The notes under the pieces are model-generated. The model was not told where the DNA came from. It made no database searches and saw only the letters and a program-made list of their open reading frames with translations. A DNA stretch of 36,442 bases from Planctomycetota bacterium (GTDB lineage: Bacteria > Planctomycetota > Planctomycetia > Pirellulales > Pirellulaceae): NCBI GenBank assembly GCA_029979005.1, contig JAPOIJ010000029.1, positions 1 through 36,442 on the forward strand, given 5' to 3'. Shown here piece by piece: positions 1 to 8,750 of the stretch (its first letter is position 1; each line of letters opens with the position of its first letter). The position numbers were made by a program, and so were the translations under genes.

Positions 1-1
1 G

Positions 2-1258
2 AATGACATTGTTGCAGACGACCCACGAACGGGCGGAGCGTTTATTCAGGCTGATCGCTCAGTCGTGGTGGTTGCAGAGACGGTTAGTAATAGTGTCATT
101 GTAAGTGCGACACCGTCTCAGCGAGCGGAAATCGAAGAGTTGATTCGCGGTCTTGATCGACGTCCCCCAATGGTGAAGGTTAAGTGCTTGATTGCAGAAG
201 TCGATTTGGGGCAAACCGAAGAATTTGGTGTTGATATTGGTATTCAAGATTCCCTCATGTTTGATCGGGGAACCTCAATTGCAGCGGACGGGTCGATTAA
301 TGGAATTGGTTTCCCGTTCAACTCGTCGCCATTGCCTGTCGCAAATTTGATTGGAGCGTTTCCCGAGACGATGGCTGGTCAGGCGGTCTCCAATCTCGCC
401 ACGGGAACTGTCAACTCTCGACTCGGTTACGGTGGTTTGGTTCTCTCAGGTGGAAATGAATCGATTAACATTCTGATGCGTGCCCTTAAGGATAAGAGTT
501 CGACCCGGATTTTGAGTCGCCCTCAAATTACTACGGTGGAGAACAACCAGGGACGTGCATCGATTGGTCAATCTGTGGCTCGAATCGCAGGAACGACAGT
601 TACCAACGGTTTATCACAGCAAAATATTGAATTTGTGGACGTTGGTGTGATTCTGGAAGTAACTCCGCGAGTGAGTCCTGACGGTATGATCGTAATGGCG
701 GTTAACGCGACGAAGTCATCAGTGGGGCCTGATTCCGATGGGATTGTAATTGGCTACAGTGAAGGTGGCGTGAATTCGACACCACAGCCGATTATCTCTC
801 CGAATATCGAAGAGACAATTGCTCAGACAACGTTGATGGCTCGCTCCGGTCAGACCGTTGTGTTCTCAGGACTAATCACCGAAGAAAAGCAGCATGTCAA
901 ACGGGGAGCTCCGATTCTGTCTGATCTGCCATGGATCGGTCCCCTCTTCAGCTTCGAATCGGATGTTGCTAAGCGGACTGAGTTGTTAATTATCATGACC
1001 CCTTACTTGATTACGGATGATCAGGAATTGACAGCTCAGAATAACGACGAAATGGCTCGTATGCATTGGTGTCTGTGTGACGTGGCTGAAGTCTACGGCA
1101 ACACAGATTACAAGGGCATGGAAGGAACAGAGGCTGGAATCGAAACGATCTATCCAGATGCTGATCCTTCAGGAATGCAGGGAGCTCCACTTTATAAGGT
1201 TATAAGTGGGAAAGAGGCAAACGCTGGCAGTCCGTTGGCTCCGACGACCAACCGGTAA
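2..1258 (+). CDS. Secretin (type II/III secretion family), 3' part
   Basis: The reading frame is open from base 2, so the gene is cut by the window edge; 418 residues are visible. Secretins form the outer-membrane ring of type II, type III or type IV pilus machines. The first ~60 residues (about VVVVAETVSNSVIVSATPSQ, then EIEELIRGLDRRPP) look like a secretin N-type ring-building domain. The rest is the beta-barrel core, with the family's late signature VVFSGLITEE, GAPILSDLPWIGPLF and RTELLIIMTPYLI. The C-terminal tail after that motif (~80 residues, acidic, with CLCD) is not part of the core and could be a docking tail. A putative lipoprotein and a FliG-like gene follow on the same strand. 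Which secretion system it belongs to cannot be told without the upstream genes. Confidence 0.93.
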   Translation, partial: NDIVADDPRTGGAFIQADRSVVVVAETVSNSVIVSATPSQRAEIEELIRGLDRRPPMVKVKCLIAEVDLGQTEEFGVDIGIQDSLMFDRGTSIAADGSINGIGFPFNSSPLPVANLIGAFPETMAGQAVSNLATGTVNSRLGYGGLVLSGGNESINILMRALKDKSSTRILSRPQITTVENNQGRASIGQSVARIAGTTVTNGLSQQNIEFVDVGVILEVTPRVSPDGMIVMAVNATKSSVGPDSDGIVIGYSEGGVNSTPQPIISPNIEETIAQTTLMARSGQTVVFSGLITEEKQHVKRGAPILSDLPWIGPLFSFESDVAKRTELLIIMTPYLITDDQELTAQNNDEMARMHWCLCDVAEVYGNTDYKGMEGTEAGIETIYPDADPSGMQGAPLYKVISGKEANAGSPLAPTTNR

Positions 1259-1334
1259 AAGTCGGAGGCGATTGGGAAGTAGGGTCAGTAGAGTTTTTCC
1301 AAGTTTGCGAATTAGAGACAACGTTATAGAGTCC

Positions 1335-1339
1335 AGGAG
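1335..1339 (+). promoter_or_regulatory. Ribosome binding site fixing the lipoprotein start
   Basis: AGGAG lies 5 bases before the ATG at 1345. It overlaps the in-frame GTG at 1339, which is therefore an unlikely start. Confidence 0.7.
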
Positions 1340-1344
1340 TGTTT

Positions 1345-2334
1345 ATGATTACTAAGGTGCTTTATTCTGTTTGTCTCTGTTCTGTTTTCTTCATGCTCGG
1401 TTGCAGCGGAATTAAAAACTCGATGCGAACCAGCGAGAAAAATTCTCTTTGGAATCCAATTCAAAAGATTTCTGAAGACTCGAAAGAGAAGAAAAGCAAA
1501 TCAGATATTGACTCAATTCCGGTCACAATGACAGCGATTTGGACTGACTCAGTTTATGAAAAATCTGGCGAGGCTTCGATAAAAGGGTTTGGCGGAAGGA
1601 TCTTTTTCTACAATGCTAATGAAAAGCTCGTAAAAGCAGAGGGTGAATTAATTATCTATGGGTTTGATGATTCTTCTAAAAACTCATCGGATGGAACTGC
1701 GGATAAGAAGTTTGTTTACAAGCAGGATAAATTCCAAACTCATTACAGTGAGAACAAGCTTGGTGCTTCCTACAGCGTTTGGGTTCCTTGGGAGCCCGTA
1801 GGTGGATACCGAAAATCGATTACCTTAATACCGATGTTCCGCACCGCCGACGGCAATCTGATTAAGTGTACGCAAACCATTGCTATTTTGCCTGGAAAGG
1901 TTCGTCCAGATGCCGAGGTCGCTTCGGTACAAAACGATCGTCCCTATGAGGTGTTGGGTTCGAGTTCAGCGGTGATCCGGCGGGCTGGCTACCACTCAGG
2001 GATGCCAATTGCCGGAGATACTCAAGATATCTCTCAAGTTGATTTTCAGGGTAAAGCCGGTGAAAGTGAGAAAATCAAGACGTCTACCATCTCAATGACT
2101 CCATCGATGTCACGGCGAATGGCGCTGACCAATAAAAATCGAGCGGCAGAGTCCCGTGTTGCCGATGCAAGCGTTTCACAAGAGTCTAGCCCCAAAAATA
2201 TTGTCAACAGTGAACCTGGTGGGATCGTCACGACCTCGCTTCCGAGTTTGCCAAGCCGTGAAATTGAGCCGGTCATGGAAAAAGTCGAGCCGTCGCGGAA
2301 TGCACGGGCCTTCGGAGTGCCAGGAGCATTCTAA
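1345..2334 (+). CDS. Putative outer-membrane lipoprotein of unknown function
   Basis: 329 residues from ATG 1345, chosen over GTG 1339 because AGGAG sits at ideal distance from the ATG. A short basic start and hydrophobic run end in FFMLGC, an imperfect lipobox with Cys20 as likely lipidation site. Residues ~50-190 form a compact domain beginning PVTMTAIWTDSVYEK and containing RIFFYNANE, YSVWVPWEPVGGYRK and IPMFRTADGNL. I recall this pattern from planctomycete hypothetical proteins but know no function. The last ~130 residues are Ser/Pro-rich and probably disordered. It starts 86 bases after the secretin and ends 62 bases before the FliG-like gene, so co-transcription is likely. A pilotin-like or periplasmic partner role for the secretin is a guess from context. 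Confidence 0.82.
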   Translation: MITKVLYSVCLCSVFFMLGCSGIKNSMRTSEKNSLWNPIQKISEDSKEKKSKSDIDSIPVTMTAIWTDSVYEKSGEASIKGFGGRIFFYNANEKLVKAEGELIIYGFDDSSKNSSDGTADKKFVYKQDKFQTHYSENKLGASYSVWVPWEPVGGYRKSITLIPMFRTADGNLIKCTQTIAILPGKVRPDAEVASVQNDRPYEVLGSSSAVIRRAGYHSGMPIAGDTQDISQVDFQGKAGESEKIKTSTISMTPSMSRRMALTNKNRAAESRVADASVSQESSPKNIVNSEPGGIVTTSLPSLPSREIEPVMEKVEPSRNARAFGVPGAF

Positions 2335-2396
2335 TTGATTTTTGTTTTAAACGATGATTACTCACTCTCTCCAGCTTGTTCGCCAGCAGGTGGTTC

Positions 2397-3380
2397 ATGT
2401 CACTTTCAAGTAGTCTAACGCGTGCCGCAGTTGTGGTGAATAGCTTGCCGACCGATTATGCCTCGCGTGTCTTATCTCGGCTAGAGCCAGACGACATCAA
2501 ATCGGTCTTGGCAGCTATTTCTAAATTGAAGCATTCGAACCCGTTGGAGGTTAGGGATTCTATTGAGCGGTTCGCCTCTGAGACTGGGATGGAGATTAAT
2601 CGGCGAATGCATTCGAGCGGTGATGAATCGACCGATGCGGATTCTCTCGCTTCTGGGGAATTGAGCTACCGGGCAGTGAACACCACCTGTGAGTCGGAAT
2701 TACCATTTTCGTTTTTGAAGTCCGTTGATCACGAGACTCAACTCCATTTACTGCAGGACGAGCATCCGAAGAATATTGCGTTGGTGTTGTCCTGCGTCGA
2801 TCCTGAAACTGCATCCGACTTAATTTCCTCTCTCGATCCCATTCTCCGTGTTACCGTGTTGAAACGAATTTGTGAGTTAGAAGAACTCGATCCTGAAGAG
2901 ATTGCGTTTCTTGGATTTGAGCTTAAGTCAAGGCTCGAAAAATTGAATGGCCTTGAACGGGAATCTACGTTGGGAATCGATGTGGCGTCTCGGGTTCTCA
3001 GCGGCGTGGATGAAACAGTTCAATACTCTCTTCTAGCTGAAATCGATCAGGCTGATCCGGATATGGCACGTTTTTTGAAAAAGACGGTGCTCGTTTTTGA
3101 AGATTTGGAGCGTCTGGCTGTCGACGATCTAAAACTGGTTCTGCAGCAATTAGATACGTCCGTCTGGGCACCGGCATTAAAAAATGCTAACGCTTCACTG
3201 CAAATACGCGTGTTCGATGCTCTGGCAAAGAAGCCGGCTGAATTATTAGCCTCGGAAATGGACCAATTGGCAACCGTCGATCAAAATAGTCAGCAGTCAG
3301 CGCGCAAGACAGTGGTGAAAGCCATGCTGGATTTATCGCTTAGCGGACGGATTGCGTTTCCAAAACAACTTGCAGGTTAG
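2397..3380 (+). CDS. FliG-like protein
   Basis: 327 residues from ATG 2397, preceded by CAGGTGG; the in-frame TTG at 2376 is less likely. The layout follows FliG, the flagellar rotor protein linking the MS ring to the stator. An N-terminal helical part includes RVLSRLEPDDIKSVLAAISK. The middle domain has EHPKNIALVLSCVDPE (residues ~122-137), matching the EHPQ motif. The C-terminal domain has TVLVFEDLERL (~230), matching the M-F-x-F-D/E-x-L motif. Against my recollection of E. coli FliG, Lys264 appears kept, Arg281 becomes Lys, and Asp288 and Arg297 seem lost, so torque contacts may be altered. No fliF, fliM or fliN is visible; its neighbours are a lipoprotein and a secretin. It may be a flagellar paralogue or part of another envelope machine. 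Confidence 0.82.
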   Translation: MSLSSSLTRAAVVVNSLPTDYASRVLSRLEPDDIKSVLAAISKLKHSNPLEVRDSIERFASETGMEINRRMHSSGDESTDADSLASGELSYRAVNTTCESELPFSFLKSVDHETQLHLLQDEHPKNIALVLSCVDPETASDLISSLDPILRVTVLKRICELEELDPEEIAFLGFELKSRLEKLNGLERESTLGIDVASRVLSGVDETVQYSLLAEIDQADPDMARFLKKTVLVFEDLERLAVDDLKLVLQQLDTSVWAPALKNANASLQIRVFDALAKKPAELLASEMDQLATVDQNSQQSARKTVVKAMLDLSLSGRIAFPKQLAG

Positions 3381-3406
3381 CAATGTCGAATAGCCCCTGC
3401 TGTTGA

Positions 3407-4135
3407 TTACCTGTTGACTACTTTGCCAATTAATTCGCCAGCTAATTGGATCGCATTCAATGGAATAGAATGTGGACCGTGGAACTCGATATAGTCAACA
3501 TGGTGGCGATTTGACTCTAGCATTGTCTTCAGGTTTCTCGCTCCATCGATAGGTAGAATAGGATCGATGATTCCGTGAGATTGAGCAATGTTCAGCGGAG
3601 ACTGCCGAATCGCCTGGTGCGTCCATTGTTCGGAATTAATAAGTGCACCCGACCAGATAATCAAACCGCCTAACACTTCACCGTAGTGAAGCGCAACATC
3701 CGTGGCGAGCATCGCGCCCTGAGAGAAGCCGCCCACGACTATCTTGGACGCGGGAAGTGAATACTCATGACGACAGTGGTTAATCACGTACGTCAAGTTA
3801 GCTCTTCGCTCAGGAAGTTGAGCGGGTGACTCCGACTGCATTACTCGCGTCTCGCCGCTCATCATAAGGTCTTGAATTTTTTCAATATCGATCATCCACC
3901 ACGCTCGAGAATCAAACAGAGGATCTAGCTCAATCGGTGCGGCTGGAAAAATGTAAACTGCATCTTGTTGAGCCGTTCCTATTGCCATGATCTTTTCAGC
4001 AAGGCTAACAAGATCCGTGGCTGGAGCACCGAAACCATGACAAAAGATGACCGCGGCCTTAGGATTTTGGCAGGCTTTGCTTTTCACAAAGATGCAATTC
4101 AGTTCTCCAATTTTAGCTTCCGTTTTTTGAATCAT
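3407..4135 (-). CDS. Phospholipase/carboxylesterase-family alpha/beta hydrolase
   Basis: 242 residues, normal for this cytoplasmic esterase family (carboxylesterase, acyl-protein thioesterase type). The fold markers are AAVIFCHGFGAPATDL with the oxyanion region near residue 33, GGFSQGAML with nucleophile Ser138, HGIIDPILP with Asp191, and HGPHSIP with His222, so the triad looks complete. No signal peptide is seen, so it should act in the cytoplasm on small carboxylic esters or lysophospholipids; the substrate cannot be read from sequence. It converges on the FliG-like gene with a 26-base gap and lies 68 bases downstream of the SDR gene on the same strand, so it may be the last gene of that transcript. 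No clear Shine-Dalgarno sequence precedes the ATG. Confidence 0.88.
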   Translation of the reverse strand: MIQKTEAKIGELNCIFVKSKACQNPKAAVIFCHGFGAPATDLVSLAEKIMAIGTAQQDAVYIFPAAPIELDPLFDSRAWWMIDIEKIQDLMMSGETRVMQSESPAQLPERRANLTYVINHCRHEYSLPASKIVVGGFSQGAMLATDVALHYGEVLGGLIIWSGALINSEQWTHQAIRQSPLNIAQSHGIIDPILPIDGARNLKTMLESNRHHVDYIEFHGPHSIPLNAIQLAGELIGKVVNR

Positions 4136-4203
4136 TTTGCGCTGGTATTAACTTGAATCTAGAGAAGAGTGCAACCAATGGAGCCGGTACGCGAACAAAG
4201 GAA

Positions 4204-5004
4204 TTATTGAGATTGGTTTTTAAAACCACCGTTGACTGGGAAAATCTGTCCGGAGACAAAACTCGCCGAGGAAGAACAAAGGAAAACGGCGACTTGGGCA
4301 ACGTCTTCGGGTGTGCCCCAGCGTTGCATGAGCGAGTCCTGTACGGCGCGGTTGCACCAATAGTCTGAGGCTTGCTCTCCCCACTCAGTTTTGATCCAGC
4401 CCGGAGCGATGCAATTAACTCTAACTTCGGGTGAAAGAGACTGAGCAAGGCTTTTCGTCATCGCCATGATTGCGCCTTTGGTGGTCGCAAATAGCTCACC
4501 GCTGTCTCCTTCCATTCCCTGGGCTGCTTGATCCCACCCCATATTTAAAATGACATGCCGCCCTGCCCCGTCGGAGTGTTCCCGCATTTTATTGCCAGCT
4601 CGTCTGGAAAGCATCAACGTCGAATTTACATCGACTTGCCATAGCAATTTCAATTTATCTTCTAGGGATTGTTCGGATGAATTCCCCGTTAAGACATCTC
4701 CCCCTGCGTTATTGATCCAAAAATCAACCGTTCCCTTCCATTCCCACGCTTTGGAAATCATGTCGTCCCAGTTGGGAGAGTCAAGAAAGTCCTGGAAAAT
4801 AATTTCACAGTCGACACCAAGGCTTAAAATTTCAGCCTCTACCTTTCGAATTTTTTCTGATTCGCGTCGGCAATGAATCAGAGTATTCACTCCCTGTTGG
4901 GCAAGTGAAATAGCGATAGCGCGGCCAATGCCGGAGGAAGATCCCGTAACCATGGCAGTTTTGCCAGTCAACGATTTGATCGAGGATTCGGGGCCGGAAC
5001 TCAT
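4204..5004 (-). CDS. SDR-fold oxidoreductase-like protein lacking catalytic Ser/Tyr
   Basis: 266 residues, classical short-chain dehydrogenase length. The nucleotide-binding half is intact: TGSSSGIG at residues 20-27 and WINNAGG near 97-102, with Asn127 of the tetrad present. The C-terminal part (VRVNCIAPGWIKTEWG and the end VSGQIFPVNGGF) is also typical. The active site is not: where FabG-like enzymes have YxxxK, this protein has F172-ATT-K176, and the Ser expected about 13 residues earlier is absent (region LNMGWDQAAQGMEG). The Phe codon is TTT at 4489-4491. It may bind NAD(P) and a ligand without normal reductase chemistry, or use a changed mechanism. AGAGGAA lies just before the ATG. Confidence 0.88.
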   Translation of the reverse strand: MSSGPESSIKSLTGKTAMVTGSSSGIGRAIAISLAQQGVNTLIHCRRESEKIRKVEAEILSLGVDCEIIFQDFLDSPNWDDMISKAWEWKGTVDFWINNAGGDVLTGNSSEQSLEDKLKLLWQVDVNSTLMLSRRAGNKMREHSDGAGRHVILNMGWDQAAQGMEGDSGELFATTKGAIMAMTKSLAQSLSPEVRVNCIAPGWIKTEWGEQASDYWCNRAVQDSLMQRWGTPEDVAQVAVFLCSSSASFVSGQIFPVNGGFKNQSQ

Positions 5005-5193
5005 AGGTTTCCTCTGGTGGTTAATGGAAAGTTTGCGAAGTAAAAAAATGAGCCCGATTGACTGACTACATCATTGCACTGTTTGGATTGCGAACCAAGA
5101 CCTCAGGAGTGATTGAACTATTTTAAGCTTAACCCGGTGTCAATGAAATCAGTGCATCGTTCGAATAAAGCTTGAGCTTGAACTCGAATGGAT

Positions 5194-6843
5194 TCACTCC
5201 GATTCGTTAAGCAAAGGCAGTGAAAAACAGGCGGCTTCACGTTCGCTTCGCAATAGAACTAGATTGCCGGAAACGGCAATGGTGTTCCAGCAAATTCCTG
5301 AAATGGTTTTGAATTTTCCAAGTTCTTCATAGCCATCAGGCGTTGCTTGGATCAAGTGTAAAGTACCGGTTTCTGAATGGACGAGCAGTTTATTACCAAC
5401 AAGAAAAATCTGACCATTTCCGAACCGGCCTCGCTGCTTCCAAACCCGTTCGAAGGTATCGACTTTGGTGCATTCGAGGTATCCGTCGGAGAGAGTGTAT
5501 ACATATCCTTCGTGGACAATTGGATTGGTGAGTTTCGTTTTCATCACTCTTGGGTTTTTGTGAAGTTGGGTGGCAACCCATTTGTCTCCTTCCTGTTTCA
5601 CTTGGACTAATTCGCCGCCGAGGCTGTATCCTTTTGATAAAATCAATTGTTCTTCGTTGACGAAAGTGACCTGTGAACAGTTCGCATCGGCATTGCTATT
5701 GCCGGGCCGATTGAAACTCCATAGTTCTTCACCGGTTTCGACGTCGTGGCCAACAGCGCAGTCTTCCGCCATCAGAAGGATTTGCTTTTTCCCGCCAAGC
5801 GTCGCCAAAGAGGGAGAGCCGTAAGAGGGCATTCGCATGCCGCCTCGCCATTTTTCTTGGCCGTTCTCTTTGTCGAACGCAATGAGAGTACAAGTGGTAT
5901 CCGGTTGTCCATCGGCGCCTCCTGCGGGGACGATTACAAGGTCGTCGACGATTAATGGCGAACCACTGCGTCCCCACATCAATCTCGAATTTTCCATGGT
6001 GTACTCGAGTCCCATGCTGTTTCGTGATTTGAGTTGTTCAATCCCCACAAGCCCGGGAACATCAGCCGTCCAAATTAACTCACCAGTTCCGCCGTCAAGG
6101 CAGTCTAAGACGCCCGTTCCACTGGTGATGTAGACTTTCCCCTGATCAATGGTAGGAGTCGCTCTCGGGCCTGCTTTGCCCATGGCAGCCAAGTCCTCAT
6201 GCCGCCGTGTGACTCGATTGATCCACTTTAACTCGCCTGATTTGATATCGTAACAAGTAACGCATTCTTCAGCGCCTCGCTGTTCCTGGGTGATGGCGAA
6301 ACCATTGACGACGGCGAATCCGGACCAGCCTTCACCGACGTCAATTCTCCATAATTCCTGAGGGGGTTCGGACCAGTCGTCAGAAAGTGTAAGCCCCGCA
6401 AGCTTGCCGTTTCGATTGGGCCCCATGAACTGAGGGAAATCGGAAGGGCCGGTTGTTTGTAAGTCAATCGCCGAAACGGAGGAACTGACCGGTTCAACGT
6501 AATCCCCTGCATCGGACCAGAATCTCGGCTTGAATCCACGGAAAGCGACATCGCCACCAAGATTGGGGTAATAGAGAATGAAAAATATCGTGGGGACTGC
6601 GAAAATTAAAAGGCCAAGTTTCCAGCGTCGTGCGGAAATAAAAGCCCAGAGCCCCCATCCGATGATGCCTAGCAAACCAAACAACATGGTCAGCAGCCAC
6701 GCGATTGCCGGATCAACCCCATACTGCTCATTCAAATAAAACGCCTGCCAATGGAGAAAAAGCAAGATCAGGGAAATGATGCCGGTCAATGTCAGCATCA
6801 AGCGCGGGTAGCGGTTCGTTCGTCCAGGTTGCTCAGAATTCAT
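5194..6843 (-). CDS. Membrane-anchored PQQ-like beta-propeller repeat protein
   Basis: 549 residues. Three predicted membrane segments lie at about 15-35, 46-68 and 73-91, followed by a linker and a large beta-propeller. The propeller opens with FPQFMGPNRNGKL, the planctomycete version of the WPQWRGPNRDG motif. Blades follow with the repeated pattern of a short acidic turn and a GELxW strand end: SGELKWINR, TGELIWTAD, NGQEKWRGG, TGEELWSFN. Proteins of this type are scaffold or binding propellers; real PQQ-dependent dehydrogenase residues are not obvious, so enzyme activity should not be assumed. Orientation suggests the propeller lies outside the cytoplasmic membrane. It stands alone, 189 bases upstream of the SDR gene on the same strand, with a long empty region on its 5' side. 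Confidence 0.88.
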   Translation of the reverse strand: MNSEQPGRTNRYPRLMLTLTGIISLILLFLHWQAFYLNEQYGVDPAIAWLLTMLFGLLGIIGWGLWAFISARRWKLGLLIFAVPTIFFILYYPNLGGDVAFRGFKPRFWSDAGDYVEPVSSSVSAIDLQTTGPSDFPQFMGPNRNGKLAGLTLSDDWSEPPQELWRIDVGEGWSGFAVVNGFAITQEQRGAEECVTCYDIKSGELKWINRVTRRHEDLAAMGKAGPRATPTIDQGKVYITSGTGVLDCLDGGTGELIWTADVPGLVGIEQLKSRNSMGLEYTMENSRLMWGRSGSPLIVDDLVIVPAGGADGQPDTTCTLIAFDKENGQEKWRGGMRMPSYGSPSLATLGGKKQILLMAEDCAVGHDVETGEELWSFNRPGNSNADANCSQVTFVNEEQLILSKGYSLGGELVQVKQEGDKWVATQLHKNPRVMKTKLTNPIVHEGYVYTLSDGYLECTKVDTFERVWKQRGRFGNGQIFLVGNKLLVHSETGTLHLIQATPDGYEELGKFKTISGICWNTIAVSGNLVLLRSEREAACFSLPLLNESE

Positions 6844-7765
6844 TACAAACTTGGGAGTTGACTATCGATAGTTGGTTACTTAGTTCTCTTCCTATCGTAA
6901 CGGTCCTTATATTCATTGTCACTAGCGTTGCAACGTCAACTTGCTAACGAGTGGTCGAAATTCATTCCACCATAAAATTCTTTCGTTGGTGTCGCCCCGA
7001 TGAGATCATGCATGATAACTTGCTAATTAAGATACTGTATTACTGGACGCCAATTTGTTGGAAACAAATCTAATTGATGTGAAAGGGCGGCGATGGAACT
7101 ACGCACGCTCGCACGCTGGGAAATCCAGCAAAGACTAATTCCCATTGCTTTGCTTAAATGCAGGTCAGGCATTGAAATACAAGCTCTCAAAACTAGGGTG
7201 GCTAGCGTTGTATCTTGTGCGTATTAATCTAAAGCTAATCGAAACGTAAGTTAGAAATCTTAGGGGCGATACTGATTGAATTTATTTAGAGTGTGGAGGC
7301 GCCAGCGTAGCCCTGCCGGAAAAACGGAAAGTTGCTGACAAAAAGGTTGCAAATAAACGAAGCATTCGATTACGAAACACTTGGTTGAAAATGGCCTCTT
7401 TGGTGGCCCTCATTGATAGATCAATTACATGTGTATTGAAGTAATCGGTCGACACGCAGAAGCCGGTACAACCGAAGGCGATTTCTGTAAATTTGCTAGC
7501 AGTTTGTGGGTCGCGCGGCGCGGATTTTAGTCGGGTGCCATGAGTGGAATCCCAAAATAACGGGCTAATCTGTTTGTGCAACTGTATTGGAATTGGCTTG
7601 AAAACACAGACACGAAACCGCACTACGAATCGCGTTGACTTATTTTTGTTAATGTTTTAGTTTTCACGGTTCGGACCGGTCGGATGGATCCGCTGAGTCG
7701 AATATTTCAATCTACATCGCCAGTTGCAATCACGTAAATGTGGCGAGAAAGACATAAGCAAACTG
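6844..7765. other. Intergenic region without convincing gene
   Basis: 922 bases between two divergent genes. A 113-codon minus-strand frame (7282-7623) starts with GTG, has no Shine-Dalgarno sequence and no recognisable domain, so I leave it out. Small features are a 12-base palindrome ATCATGCATGAT (7005-7016), a 10-base direct repeat AACTTGCTAA (6938-6947 and 7017-7026), and CGGAT-GG-ATCCG (7681-7692). These could be promoter or operator elements; none is assigned. Confidence 0.5.
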
Positions 7766-8623
7766 ATGAAACAACCGCTATCAGTAATCGTTCCCTGCAA
7801 AAACGAGCAATTGAACATTCGGGCCTGTATCGAGAGTTTCTACTCGATCGCAGATGAGATCATCATTGCGGATTCCGGATCGACTGATGATACGATGAAA
7901 ATTGCCAGCGAATTCGATAAGGTTCGCATTATTCAGAGAGAGTACATCACATCAGGCGATTTCAAGAATTGGGCGATCCCGCAAGCCGAGCATGAGTGGG
8001 TATTGATTGTCGATGCAGACGAGAGAATTAAGCCTGAGTTAGGTGATGAAATTGTGATGGAGTTAAGCCGCGGTCCGTCTTTTGATGGTTACTGGATATA
8101 TCGAGAAAATCATTTCATGGGGCAGCGACTCCATTTTGGAGATGCAAAATCGGATGCTGTAATCAGATTGTTTCGCCGTGATCGGGGGCGTTACATAGGG
8201 CCGAGTGACCATGGTGAGGTGCAGATTTCGAGTAAGAAAGTTGGCAAGCTGCGTGAGAAAATGACTCACTATTCTGTATGGGATTACGATCAACTCTATG
8301 GAAAGATTCAGCGTTACACGACCCTTCAAGCCCAACAGTGGAGCGAACAAGGGAAGGATACTACTTATTTTAAGCTGATGGTTCGTCCAATGCTTCGCTT
8401 TATCCGCGAGTATATTTTTCAGGGTTCCATTCTGGATGGTAAAGCGGGAGTGCAGACCGCATGGATTGCTGCGTTCTATACGTTTAATAAACAAGCTCGA
8501 TTGTGGGCGATCAATCACGGAGTGCCTCAATCGGATCCCGATGCAATTCATTACGCTGCGTTAGAGCGTGAATCGAAGCAGAACTCTGTGGACGAAGAAG
8601 TCGTCGAGCGCCATGCGGCATAA
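7766..8623 (+). CDS. Family 2 glycosyltransferase (WaaE-like)
   Basis: 285 residues from ATG 7766. The longer frame begins at TTG 7724, but the family fold starts directly after this ATG (SVIVPCKNEQLNI, residues ~6-18). The GT-A fold shows DEIIIADSGSTDDTM at ~34-48 and the metal-binding DXD as VDADER at ~82-87. It carries no membrane segments. Length and order resemble the LPS-core transferase WaaE/KdtX group, which adds a sugar to a lipid or core acceptor from a nucleotide sugar at the cytoplasmic membrane face. The C-terminal ~100 residues, including TAWIAAFYTFNKQARLW, are typical of this subgroup. No neighbouring envelope-sugar genes define the acceptor. It converges on the mtdB-like gene. 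Confidence 0.9.
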   Translation: MKQPLSVIVPCKNEQLNIRACIESFYSIADEIIIADSGSTDDTMKIASEFDKVRIIQREYITSGDFKNWAIPQAEHEWVLIVDADERIKPELGDEIVMELSRGPSFDGYWIYRENHFMGQRLHFGDAKSDAVIRLFRRDRGRYIGPSDHGEVQISSKKVGKLREKMTHYSVWDYDQLYGKIQRYTTLQAQQWSEQGKDTTYFKLMVRPMLRFIREYIFQGSILDGKAGVQTAWIAAFYTFNKQARLWAINHGVPQSDPDAIHYAALERESKQNSVDEEVVERHAA

Positions 8624-8732
8624 CGCGTCGGTATATTGCTCAAACGAAAATATCGCGTTGAAGAAATATCTCGCTAACGAACGGCTTTCGGAATCAGCTA
8701 AATTCTGCAACGACGGTTAGCCTGCCGCAGAG

Positions 8733-8750
8733 GTAACCTTCGCTGGTTAC
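8733..8750 (+). terminator. Weak hairpin after the glycosyltransferase
   Basis: GTAACC and GGTTAC form a 6-bp stem with loop TTCGCT. It is followed only by TTATT and overlaps the stop of the convergent mtdB-like gene. It may terminate either strand weakly. Confidence 0.25.

Noticed and set aside
5194..6843. Quinoprotein alcohol dehydrogenase linked to the C1 genes
   Set aside because: Propeller repeats are present, but no vicinal Cys pair or metal-binding Asp/Glu set of PQQ dehydrogenases was recognised.
7282..7623. 113-codon minus-strand frame in the large intergenic region
   Set aside because: GTG start without a ribosome site, no domain or signal; probably chance.
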